64,000 bases of DNA from Cardinalis cardinalis. Its lineage: Eukaryota; Chordata; Aves; Passeriformes; Cardinalidae. The DNA lies in NCBI GenBank assembly GCA_014549065.1, contig JACDOX010000015.1, positions 4,914,221 to 4,978,220 of the forward strand. Direction: 5' to 3'. The notes below the pieces were generated by a model. That model was not told the DNA's origin, ran no database searches, and worked only from the letters and a program-made list of their open reading frames with translations. A program made the translations under genes and the position numbers. This document shows positions 53,196 through 64,000 of this stretch, piece after piece (within the stretch, counting starts at the first letter, position 1; each line of letters begins with the position of its first letter).

Positions 53196-54439
53196 AAGTC
53201 TTCTTCCACACTGGGATTTGTTAGTCTCAAGACACTGTCTTCAGTGTAGGGATAAATCTGGTTGTGGTAGTGTAGTTAAAAGAAGATAACTGATTTCACA
53301 GCAGCTACAAGCCTAAAGAACTCAGCTGTAAATATTTTAGAGGAATAAATGGAGACACAAATAGTAAAGTATCTTATGTATCTTTAGTTAAAAGGAAAAA
53401 CAGTTGAAATATATGAAATACATAAACTGAAATTAATCCTTGGCAATTCTGTTGCTTTTGCTTCTGCTGATATTATGTTGATTTTTGGAAATAAAAAAAG
53501 GACAATAGCAATTCGCCCTAAGTCTGTCCTATTTCTTTAGCTCACTTTAGATAAACTGCATTCTTAAACTCCATTTTTAAGAATTCTGTTGCGACTAGCA
53601 AAACAATTCTTAATANCATATTTATTCTTGAAAATACACAGATTTGTGGAATTCCATTCAATTTCCATCATTATGGAAATTTTTGAATGCCAGAATGTTT
53701 GCAGACACATCTATACTAAAGGGTTGCTACAGGACTCAGAAGTCCTGCAAAGGAAAATCCAGCCTGAGTGAACAAAGAAGCAAAATGAACAGAAGCTTTA
53801 AAAGCCTAAATGGGGAGGGGGCACAAGGAGGGGGACAAGGGAAGGAGGAAGGTAAAAAATACTCAGATGAAAAATAAAATCCATTAATTACAGAGGTAGG
53901 GATCTTGAGGGTTGCTCTAGATAAAGCAGTTAAATTGCAATCTATGACTGTGAAGTTGCAAAAGATGAATCTCCAATCATACTTTTTGAAGTGCAGAGAT
54001 AAAAATATAACTTTTGCTCCTTAAATAATAATCCCAATCTTGGCTAAAAAAGAACATCCTAAAAACTTCATATTTTATTTCTATACAATCCAGATTGGTC
54101 ACCTAAGAGTAGCATAATTAAACAATGCTAAGCATCCCAACCCCTTGGAGAATGTGCTGCTTTAAAATATTTTTAGAACAATCACTGTAGTAATTCTTCT
54201 TAGTTGTAGAAACACTCCAAATCAGAAAGTCAATTTTTCCTCTATTTGCAGAAGTGTGCTGGTTTTCACTGGAAAGGCGCCTGTGTTTTGTTTGGCTGCT
54301 GTTCATATACTGCCTTGGCAGGATTTCCTTGGATTGCTTACAGTGAACATTGCTCTTGCATACAGTAGCACTCCCATTTTAACCGTCCCAGCCACACGTT
54401 TTCTAATAACACACGGAGAGCTGCAAAATCCCTATAAGC

Positions 54440-54545
54440 ACAGCTCTTTAAAGCAGCAACAGAAGGGGGTGGGGGCGGAGGACCGGAGAGGGGGAGGCTC
54501 TGCCCGTTCAAAATCCAGCGCTGCAAACAGAGGAGAGTCCTTTTA
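54440..54545. other. Short GC-rich patch in the intron
   Basis: A G-rich run (GGGGGTGGGGGCGGAGGACCGGAGAGGGGGAGG, about 54465-54497) lies between an AT-rich upstream stretch with TATAAGCACAGCTCTTTAAAGC and the downstream GCGCTGCAAACAGAGG. It could bind Sp/KLF factors and resembles a weak promoter or enhancer core. No first exon can be identified from sequence alone. Confidence 0.3.
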
Positions 54546-55741
54546 AAAACAACCAATGTGAATTGTGTTTAAGGAGCAGCTTTCCAGGGAAAGAAAAATC
54601 ATCTCCGAGAAGATTCAGCTGATTCACCGAATCTGAGCTGCACAAGCTGGGCTCTGAGCATCACTGAATTGGGTCCTAAGCACTGTTTATGTGCACTTTC
54701 TTTTTTTTCTTTTTTTAAATATTTTTCCTGCTCTTCTGAGGGGTGTGCCTTTTGGAGACCCTGCACCTGAGCCTGTGTTCCTCGTGTGCCCCAATTTTTT
54801 GCCTCATCGTGGAGAGGCTGGGGTGCATGGAGAACACAGGGCTCCACTGTGAAAACCAAACGGGCAGTAGAGATGAAAAAGGAGAACATCTATCTCGCTG
54901 CANTAGTACCAGGAAACAAATGCAGCATTTCTACCTACGGCTGAGCAAGAGAAAAAGCCGATAACAAAACCGTTATTCAGCTCCATGCCCTTTACAAATA
55001 GGACTGACTTGTTAGTGGACAGCTGCGGCTCAGCCCCCCTCCACACCATTCCAACTTGCTGCCTTTGCCACCCTGCTTTTGGAGATCAACAGCAATTTGC
55101 ATCTCCATGCATCTCATTTCTCGTTAAGTAAGTTGATTAATTTGGGCGAGGGAAGTTGTCATTCAAAAAATCCAGAAATTTCCACTTGCATAATTTCTGC
55201 CTTTCAAAACTGGCTGACCTCCTCCCCACCGATCCAGCCCCCACTTCACACCTCTCTTTCTCCGGGTCCTTTTCTCCCCCATTCCCACTCCCTCCCTCCC
55301 TCTTTCCCTCTTTCTCCCTGTTGTTTACAAAGGTTTCATTATGTTTTCAACTAATCAGAAAGGCCTACTAATACACAATTAACATGTGACTATAAAAAAA
55401 TAGCTTCCAGAAGAAGGAAAAGTAATTAAGTAGAGAATGCTTTTCAGTAAGTGCTTGCTTTAACCCATTGTCAGAGAACAGAGTGTAGGTTAGTCCACAA
55501 TGGATGGAACAGATGCCAAGGGCGAAATGTTAAAAGCAAATAAAAAAGGGCATTATTTTCTTTGGGAATAATAACTATCAACGCCACAAAAACGTACATC
55601 ACATTGCAGTTGTTTATATCTGACCTCCTCCTCTTTCCTACACTTTTCTGAAGAGCCTTTTCTGCCTATTTCATTAAAATAAATGCAAAAATAAAGGTAT
55701 CATTTATTGCATCTTCGCTTCCAAAGTGACAGGAATCCGAG

Positions 55742-56319
55742 TGTCCTGGTTTCAGTTGGGATAGTGTAACTTTTCTTCCCAGTAGCCAGCACAGAGCTGT
55801 TTTTTGGATTTAGAATAAGAATAATGTGGATAACACACTCATATTTAAGCTGTTGCTTATCCAGAGGACTTTTCTTCTTCTCGTGCTGCCCTGCCAGCGA
55901 GTAGGCTGGGTGTGCACAAAAAGCTGGAAGAGGAAACAGCCAGGACAGCTGACCGCAGCTGACCAAAGGGATATTCCATGCCATATGCCCTCATGTTCAG
56001 TATATAAATTATGGGGAAAGCTGGCTGGGGGCTGCTGCTTGTCTACAGTCTGGGCATCATTCTCTTCACAGTAAGCAGTGGGTTTCTATTCGCATCACTT
56101 GCTTTTCTTTGGTTTTACTTCTCTCTGTTTTTGTTATTTGCCTTTTGATTACAATTTTTCATTATTCTTTTATTTCATTTCAATTATTAAGCTGTTCTTA
56201 TCTCAACCCACAAGTTTTCTTACTTTTAACCTCCTGATTCCCTCTCCCATCCCACTGGAAAGGAGTCAGCAAGTGGCTGTGTGGTGCTTAGCTGCCAACT
56301 GGGATTAAGCTCAGCGACA
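55742..56319 (+). mobile_element. Solo LTR of an endogenous retrovirus
   Basis: A 578-bp LTR, plus orientation, so antisense to BCL11B. It starts TGTCCTGGTTTCAG and ends near GACA. It follows the order of an LTR that recurs in songbird and other bird genomes (from memory): AGAATAATGTGGATAACACA, CTTCTCGTGCTGCCCTGCCA, CCAAAGGGATATTCCATGCC, a TATATAAATT box near 56000, a pyrimidine-rich R/U5, CTTATCTCAACCCACAAG, then CCCATCCCACTGG and GCTGTGTGGTGCTTAG. Flanking CCGAG (55737-55741) and CTGAG (56320-56324) are a possible 5-bp target duplication with one change. No internal gag, pol or env sequence is present, which fits recombination between two LTRs. Confidence 0.9.
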
Positions 56320-59300
56320 CTGAGTAATCACCATCACTATCAAAACAGCACAACACTGTAGTTTATTAAAAAGATTTTACTTCAAAATATTTTAGGCCTG
56401 AATGTACACATAAAATAAGCACCCAGAAAAATCAGTAGGAATTATGCCCAAGTAATGACAAGGGGTGTTGAACCCTTCTCAAGATGTGCTGTGTTATTAC
56501 AACACAGGAACTGCAGGAAACAGTTTTAAAGGATGTAGTGTTTACAACACTTCAGTTATTAACTTTAGATCTGTCTGCTGACACTGTCCTCAGGCTGAGA
56601 GCTGCCACACAGGTTGGAAGCCTGAGGACACTAGCATATATATGTGTGTGTGTATATTGGGGAGGGGGCTTAAATGAAAGTGTTATCTAAATAGATTCAG
56701 CTTTTTTTTTAACTTTATTTTTTTTTAATCAAGGGATTGTCAAAATATGTCCAAATGTTCCCTGNGTTCTTTATGCATTCAGTCAACCTCCACAGTAAAA
56801 ATGGAAAAATATGTATTCCTCTATATGTCTGTCCTNTGAGTGGAGTGTTTGGGATATTTTTTATTTCTGTTCCCCCTCCCTTATATGAGTTCTAAAGCAA
56901 ACAAGAAACTTAGTTGTGTAATTTCAAAACCAAATTCTGCAAGGAGCTCAGTATTTTCAGCAAGACATTAAACACCATTTTGGTCCCACTGAAATCAAGT
57001 GAGAGCTGAGAGGTGTTGGGAGGAATAGGTCTTCCAAAGTCACAAAGGACTACACGTAATAACAGCTCCTTTTCCTTATATTCCTCCCCCCAACTCCATG
57101 AATTTATATTCCAAAATATGTATCACATACAGAGTATTTTTTACTATCCAAAATCCCATTAGTTTCATTGGCACTTTAGGTAATAAGATTTGCATGGTAA
57201 AAATTCCATTTCTATTAGATTGGGTCCATAGGACTCACCAGCCTGATATGATTGTCAGAGGAAAGGGAGGATGTGTGGGTTTGTTACAATATGAGGATTT
57301 GTCCACACAGAATTTGGCACCAGTTTAATCAAAAGGACTCAGTTTAACCAGTGCAAACCCCACTGTAGCCGCTATTTCTGTCAGCTTAAAACTGGCTGTA
57401 TCAGGAAATTTCTCACTGTACATTTATATAGGTATGCTAAAACAGGCCAGCTGAACTGGAGTGGCAATCAGTTTAAATAATCTATACCCTGAAGTATTCT
57501 GGATTATCTGTCTGGAAGACTCCTTTAGCTAAACTAATGGAAGGAGGTGTTCAGGCCAGACCCAAATGATGTTTCACACAGGAGAGAGAGAGATGATGGC
57601 CCCCTGGGCTGGATCTCAAGGTCTCTTTCTGGACAGAGTGAAATCAGTGAGAAACTCTGTAAGAGCCTAAACCCTCTGGGTCATGCCCACAGTCAGGAAC
57701 CCAATTTCAAGCATGGCCATCAGGTGAAGCTTAGGGGAAAAGCTTGTGAACCAAGGTAGAAAAAAGTTCAAAACTAGGCCCTGTCCAGACCTCCTGGCAA
57801 TCAATGATTTAGAGTACGANTGATCAATCGAACCCTAGCCTGTTCATTATTTTTAGCCCATAGGGCAACCTGCAGCAATGAGTTCCACACCTCTATTTNT
57901 TGTGAACAACAAACTACATCAGTTTTTGGTCTGCTGCCTGATTCATGGGTATTAAACAGGGACACTTGCATTGTCTAGTGCAACCTGAGCAGGTCACAGC
58001 AGCAGACCATTGCAAGGTACTCTCTAGAGATATGGACAGAAAAATCACACTGTCTGCTTTTACACAATTCCTACTTTATTCTTTCTTACTGATCCCACAG
58101 GAGACTGAATTGTAACTAACAGAAAATGGAAAACTTCAGGACTGAGCATAAGTCAGATATGGTAGCTCCTTTCCAGACCATCCTTCCCTTAGTTTGTTTG
58201 CTCTTGATTTCTGATTGACTAAAGAGTTTCTTGTCTGTTCCTAGCTTTGTTGAGGCTTAAACAAAGGAGACATATTCACCAAATGCTAAGAGACAGTTTT
58301 GTAAGTACTTTGCTGAAATTTGGCAGTTTTCCACCTCTTAAGAGCACTCTACGACCTGAAAATGAGTCATGGTCTGGAATTTTTTTCTAATACTCATTTC
58401 ACACATAGTTCTGTTACCTATTATTCATGGCTATAGCTCTCATTCTGAAAATACACCTATGTGTAGCATCACACTGATGCTGGAGTCTCTTTGGCTTCAC
58501 AGACTTTGAAAACTCACTCCAAACCTTCTGAAAATGGGGCCTGGGAGGGCTGTCACACTACTGAATCATCTCCAATGTTCNTTGACACTTCAATCATAAT
58601 CCCTCTACCTGCTCTTTATTTAACTTGCTCATATATTTTTAGNTTTTTTCATCTTTCCTTTTGAAAGAATCCTGTCAACATTTTAATATTTTTTTTGTTC
58701 TTTTCTGAATTACCTCCAATTTGACAACACCCTCCAATTAGCAAGGTGCACAAAATCATAGGTCATCTTGGGTCTTTGTTCTGCCAAAAAAATAGTTTCC
58801 CATTTAGTCTTGCTGTGGATCCCATTCTGACTTCAAGAACACCTTGNGATGGTGAAACTAAGCACTGAATTTGGCCCATGTACCTAACTGAGAAGTAAGA
58901 TTATTTTCCACAGTTGTGTGTCAAGGTTCCTGAATGAAGAGCCTTCCCTCCTCTACCCCTGAGACCAGAAGACAGAGCTGGGTGACAGAAGGGTTTATTG
59001 ACAGCATTCAGTCTGGACTGTTTTGCCTTTATCACTCAGGCAGATGTTTAACTCTACACAGAAGTTATTTTCTAACCAAAACATCATGGCACATCAGATT
59101 TACAGAAAAATGCGGCTGAGGGATATGGGATACAAAGCAGGAAGACAGGCCCCGGACAAGCACAAACCAGACAGTAATCAGGCTGACTTATAACCAGAAT
59201 TTGGTTGGAAACTCCAGATAATCATCCAGGAGTGTCTGACAGGGGACCGATAGTGAGACTAGCGAGGAATAGTTTGTGGATCCCACTGGGGTATGAGAAG

Positions 59301-62300
59301 AAGTAATGAGATTTAATTGGGCTACTGACAGTATAGGCTGATTATCAGGAAAATATTTCCTAACTCTGAGGCCAGCAAATCCTTGCAAGGAGCCCCAAGA
59401 CACTGACATCTCAGACGAGGAGGAGCCCTTCAGAGTACACAATGATAATGTCCCATTGCCAAAGTCAGGCAGCATTATGAAACAGGCACTTTCTGCTTTC
59501 TAAATTTACAGTTGTGATTCACAAAAATGAATTGGGTTGATCCAAGCACCTCATTTAGAAACACTGGACTCAGCATGATCTGCACACACCCCTTCCAACC
59601 TCAACAGAGGCTGTGCCGTATGGGAACCTCAGTGTGCTCTAGAAATGAGTGTTATCAATATCAGTCACTGAGAGATCAGGTCAAAACTGTTAATATCTCA
59701 TCAGTCACGCGAAATTCATCTCCTTTCCAACACACACCTACAGATTTATTATTAGGATACTTCAACTCTTTTGTATTTTTAAATCAAGCTGATTCACATA
59801 CTGTAACATTCATTACATAATTAAAAATATATGTTGGTAAAAGGTTTTTTCTTAACTCATTAGGAAAAGCATATGATATATATTTATAAATTACATATTA
59901 TCATCTTTTTAGGCCTAATGATGTGTGCTGTCTCAGGCAAGATGACCTGTTACTCAGGCTAATTGATGCCATTTCATAGCTACAAGCACNAGGTATTTTT
60001 ATCTAAGCTTGGTCAATTGGCTCTATCCATTAAACATGTACTTGGGGTTTTGCTAGGAAGGGGGATGGGAGGGAAACAAGATTGAACATTTGAGTCAATA
60101 TTTATCCCTTTGTCAAGATGGGTGAGGAATAGATAAATCTGGTATATATGCTTTGTCTACTGAACCTGGCAACATGGACTCTGCTCAGCAGACCTATCTA
60201 AGTCAACAAATACTCTCCCAATTAACTAACAGGGAATTCTAGGTATGAGGCAAACAAAGTCCTGACTGCTGCAGTAAATAACATGAACTTTCATGAAGAC
60301 AAAATCAACTCCCCCAAGAGGTGANATAAACACTCAAGGTAATTGAAGTGTAGGGAGAAATAATAAAATAATTTTGGNGGTGTCAATTCAAAGAAATCAA
60401 TTTCTAAAGTCACTTTCTTACCTAAGATCCCCTACAAATAGTAGCCTTCAATTCTTCCAAGCCCCAATGCACCCACTGTTGTTCTCAACTGTATTCATAT
60501 GTTTTTAAAAAAAGAGAATGGAGTCATGCATAACTCTTGCCTTACTGAAAACTAAAATGGAACAGAGGCGTGAAACCACCCCTAATTCTCTAACCCTCAA
60601 AGCATAGAAAAGAACTTGTATCTTCTTACTCCTCAAATCAAAGAGGACCTAAATCAAAGTGGTCACTCCTGCTTCAGCCAAGGGCTCTGACCTTCCTCAG
60701 AGACAGGGAGCATTTTGTCACATCCCCTGCNCAGAATGGGGTTCTCTGAAAACACAAAGCAACAACTGGTGGAGTCTGGAGCCATATTCCACACAGCTCT
60801 GTGCTGCCAGCTCTCCCTCTCCTGGGTACATCAGTATGTTTGTATCTGGCTCTGGAGCTGCAGGCNGACCAAGCTCCTCTGCACACCTCGGCTCTGTGCT
60901 GAGCAAAGGCCACGGCCAAGGCATGCACGGTTCCAGCAGGACAGGGTAGGGCTGGGAAGCAGCATGAGGACAGCAAAAGGTAACTGCCACAGAGGTACTG
61001 CCTGTGACAAAGCCACCAGGCTCTGATGAGGGAAGGCAAGTGGTGACAAGGGTGACATCAGAAAGCTGCCCAAAGAAAACACTATGGAGCTCTATTGAAG
61101 ATACAGGGAATTAGATCTGCATTTTTCCCTTCAAACCCCACTCTGTGAAACACACAGTCCATTCATATATTTCCTATTAATTATCCATCCCTCCTTTGCC
61201 ATCTTCCCCTTTGTTTTACCTCCTATCATCAAGCTCTCTTATGGAAGCTTCTGTTTAATTTTTCCACCACTGGACTACTAGTCAGAAACTAAGTAGACCA
61301 AATTTTGCCCTATTGTAAAACTACCAGAGCCTTTTACCAGAGATAAATGTAGCCCTGCAGACACAATAGGATGCAACAGCATGGTATATGGAAATATCTG
61401 ATTTTCATTACTAGAAGGATAGACAGTGCAGATATGTGGTGATTATTATATAATCCACATTTCTGTAATGGACAAACAGGAGTCAAACCTGTGTACTTCA
61501 GTAATAAAGGGTTTACAAATGGGCCTCTTCTATTCATGTAAATAGCCTTCCCCATTTTATTAAGATCCATCTACTGCATGATGCACTAAGCTAACAGGCA
61601 ATCTTCAGTTGCCACCTCGCGTGTCTGCATTGCATCGTACAATTCCTCCTAGTTAAATATCTCAGGAGAAACAGGAAAACAATTAAAACTAGAATGTAAT
61701 AAATGATGAAGAAGCCTATGAACAGCATGCTGGCCCTCTTCCCAGTCTTCACTCATGCATCAAAAAATCCCATAGCTCTGAGTCTTTGAGAGGGCAGCTG
61801 GGCAGTAGGGATGTCCACAGTAATATAAATGGGAATTAGATATGATCGAATGTGCTCGTTGCATTTTCAACAGCACATGTAATATTCTCCCCCCTTCCCT
61901 CCAGTTCCCCCACCTCTCACCCTGCTACCAGAATAGATGACTAATGATCCTGTAACCAAGCAACGGGGCAATTGAAGAGTTTCAAAGTTCCAGTACATGA
62001 TAATTTAGCTATGATCATTTGGGTGATCGGGCTCTGAGTGGAGAACCCATCCCTGAGTTAAATACCTCTGCTCTCTCCAAATAGTTTTACCCTGGCAAGG
62101 GTTTGCAAGGATTGGCGGAGGTAGAATTTTGTCCTCAGAGCTTGGCAGCTGTGTTCATTACTTCTGCTGCTCCCTGACACACGCAAGAGGATGACGACCA
62201 CAGAGGAAATGAAGATGCATCTACTTGACAGTCACCTGCATAGCAGCAATGGAGACAGCCCAGTTAATACAGCCATTGTGAGACTCCATCAGTGATACCC

Positions 62301-62486
62301 CAATGAGATTTCATCCCCAGTGAGCAGTGCTCATCAGTAGGTACATTTAGCACAGTTTAATCCACCACTGTTATTGTATTTTTTTTTTTGCATAATGCAA
62401 GAACATTATTTATAAGAATTAAGTCACTGAAAACATTTTAAAATACCTAAATCTTTTTCATGGGTCTATTCTAACTGCAGCAGTCC
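56320..62486 (-). other. BCL11B: BCL11B intron, part 3: no gene
   Basis: Intron DNA with a TG microsatellite at about 56638-56660, an old CR1-like fragment near 58.6-58.76 kb and no recognised exon. Open frames at about 60.65-61.08 kb overlap on both strands and have no domain; that piece is only locally GC-richer. The stretch at about 61580-62340 is repeat-free and conserved-looking. Confidence 0.7.
58590..58765 (-). mobile_element. Old CR1-like LINE fragment, antisense
   Basis: The plus strand reads TTTTGTTCTTTTCTGAATTACCTCCAATTTGACAAC. This matches the antisense wording of an old sauropsid CR1-type LINE (CTTTTCTGAATTCCCTCCAATTTGTCAAC), preceded by a diverged CATATTTTT.. CATCTTTCC block in the expected order. 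Short and strongly mutated. Confidence 0.5.
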
Positions 62487-62610
62487 TTTCCACTGGGGAA
62501 TGTATTGTGAGATAATTGATTTTGATGCCACCACGTGTGCCCTTGCTTTAGACTCAGGACACATAACTCACGTGGGTCAATTATCTCATAGTACAATCCC
62601 CAGCGGCAAA
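62487..62610. repeat. Imperfect inverted repeat with a CACGTG in each arm
   Basis: The left arm begins TTTCCACTGGGGAATGTATT at 62487 and the right arm, read in reverse complement, begins TTTGCCGCTGGGGATTGTAC at 62610. From CTGGGG onward 24 of 27 bases agree, including the shared TGAGATAATTGA. Each arm then ends with CCACGTG: CACGTG is at 62532-62537 and again at 62569-62574. The left arm carries about 10 extra bases. A 31-nt loop separates the arms. A hairpin is possible in DNA or in the intron RNA. It could be an ancient palindromic repeat (Eulor/UCON-like class), a bHLH-binding element, or an RNA hairpin. I could not identify a family. Confidence 0.85.
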
Positions 62611-64000
62611 GTCNGTGGTTTGAAAAGATCCTATGCTAGAAAAAGTATACCATTATCACTGGCTGGCATTTGATTCCAAAGAAAAATGTATTGGTAAAAT
62701 TGTTTATTGCTGGTCCACGTATACATGCAGATAGAAGTGTGTGTATAAAATATATATTGAACATAAAAGGAATATGTCTAACNTATATCTATTTGTACAT
62801 ATATGTCTGTAACTCTCACCACTACAGCATCTTTGATGTAGATGTAGAAAAATACAACAAGGATTTTTAACTCTTGCCTTGCAAAGAGATTATCTCTTGT
62901 AAGGACATTCAGCTCTAGTCATTTGAGTAAACAAGGCAAATATCTTTAAAAGAAATGCAGCCCAGATTCTGCTAATTGTTTTTAAACTCTGAGCTTTATT
63001 AAGCCTTCTCAAATCCTGAAATATCCTGATAATACTGAGTTAGCATTCATGTATCATCCTTAATTGCCAACTAGCCGCCACAGTTGAAAACTATTAGTAG
63101 TAAAACTTAACTCTATCACATTGACCCAAGATTAAGTTTTCTGGCTGACCACTGAATGGGGGTGGTCAGACATGCATCTGTACATCTCCATTTAGCCACA
63201 GAGGCCTGAAAGAATGAGGCAGTATTCTAAAGAAAACTAGTCATAGGTAACTAAACCCGCCACAAAAGACTTGGCAAGCCACCTTAAGATCNCACTGCCA
63301 GATTCCAAGGGAGTGGGTGCTTTCCAATCTTCAGTAAGTATAGAGGCTAGATTTTCTGGTGACATAGAGCTTAAATCAGCATCAGGTAGAGAAAATTGCT
63401 GCTAACAGTAGCATCTCTACCAGTTTGGGATTCTAGGCTGAGCAGTAAAAGGTAGCTTGCAGATAAGGGGATATGGCACAAAAATCAGTCAGCTGGAAAA
63501 CATCACATTCCTTTACCTCAGCCCAGGTGCTTGGTGCCTGTCCATAAGCACATTCGGGTTCCAACCTCAGGTTTTAAGTTAGGTTCAATTTCTGACCCCA
63601 GGTGAATGTTGAAAGTATTCACATCTTACCACTTACAACTCCCATTGTTTTTTACCACCTTAAGCCCACACANTATAGCCTCAGCCATTTGAATACCAAA
63701 CCTCAAGTCAATGCCAGTCCCAATGAGAGATTTGCCAGAGGGACTGAGGTCTGCCTTAAAGTGAAGACAGCAGGAGAAANTAGGAAAACTATCTTGGAAA
63801 TGTGCATCATAGGGAAACTTTAAATCTAAATGAGACCTGTCTTCCTTTTCAAAGTCAGGCTGAAAAACAGAGTTTCAAGTAAGAAAACATACACTTTGGG
63901 AAATTAAGAGGTTAGTGCAGATGGAGTTTTTAATCACTGCTTCTTAGTGTAGGTTTATTGGCCACTGTTAAATAGAGAAAAGAATGCTTAGGAGAAATCA
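62611..64000 (-). other. BCL11B: BCL11B intron, part 4: no gene
   Basis: Intron DNA continuing past the window edge. AT-rich, with a TATA/TG-rich stretch around 62740-62810. No exon, no recognised repeat. The next upstream BCL11B coding exon (with the SEPVEIGIQV-type segment in vertebrates) is not in the window. Confidence 0.7.

Larger units (their letters stand above)
45066..55741 (-). other. BCL11B: BCL11B intron, part 2: no gene, one palindrome, several conserved-looking stretches
   Basis: Intron DNA without a recognisable exon. It contains the 122-bp palindrome listed separately, a TG/TA-rich stretch at about 52750-52825, an AAT run near 51010 and a fragment of an old amniote repeat near 53.15 kb. 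Stretches at about 46550-46760, 48150-48470, 49300-49450, 50100-50330, 51040-51700 and 54250-54620 have the repeat-free, homeodomain-motif-rich texture seen in conserved non-coding elements. That is a judgement of texture and not an alignment. Confidence 0.7.

Noticed and set aside
55700..55984. A 94-codon minus-strand frame
   Set aside because: It reads the antisense strand of the solo LTR.

Overview
The window is vertebrate nuclear DNA, almost certainly from a bird. The signs are old and younger CR1 LINE fragments as the main interspersed repeats, a solo LTR of a type I recall from avian genomes, low gene density, and one large zinc-finger exon whose translation matches BCL11B (CTIP2). There is no bacterial or viral gene organisation. 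Isolated N bases and one 728-bp N gap show this is a draft assembly.

Layout: positions 1 to about 33,380 are the gene desert downstream of BCL11B. It holds a terminal AAAG microsatellite, a broken CR1 with reverse-transcriptase segments (about 1.26-2.48 kb), a CR1-like endonuclease fragment (about 7.25-7.6 kb), two old antisense CR1-like copies (about 10.2-11.2 and 26.5-27.1 kb), a possible Ty3/Gypsy integrase relic (about 14.2-15.0 kb), a small CpG-rich patch (about 21.15-21.44 kb) and several stretches that look like conserved non-coding DNA. From about 33,385 to 38,071 the minus strand reads as the long 3' UTR of BCL11B, ending at a candidate AATAAA signal at 33,404-33,409. It runs into a GGAA tract and the gap at 38,072-38,799, which hides the last codons, the stop codon and the start of the 3' UTR.

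Positions 38,800-40,793 (minus strand) are the large last coding exon of BCL11B: 664 readable codons with six C2H2 zinc fingers (one, then a pair, then a triplet), an acidic run and a Pro/Ser-rich region, preceded by a clear splice acceptor. Everything from 40,796 to 64,000 is the upstream intron. It contains a CR1 3' end, a near-perfect 58-bp palindrome (45,363-45,484), an antisense solo LTR (55,742-56,319), another old CR1 fragment (about 58.6 kb) and an imperfect inverted repeat with a CACGTG in each arm (62,487-62,610).

Only one protein-coding gene is supported. The remaining short open frames are chance frames, repeat remnants or shadows of the BCL11B exon. BCL11B is known to be surrounded by long-range enhancers, so the desert and intron most plausibly carry regulatory DNA. 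The individual enhancer calls here are inference from base composition and motifs, not from alignment. No tRNA, rRNA, known microRNA or CRISPR array was seen.
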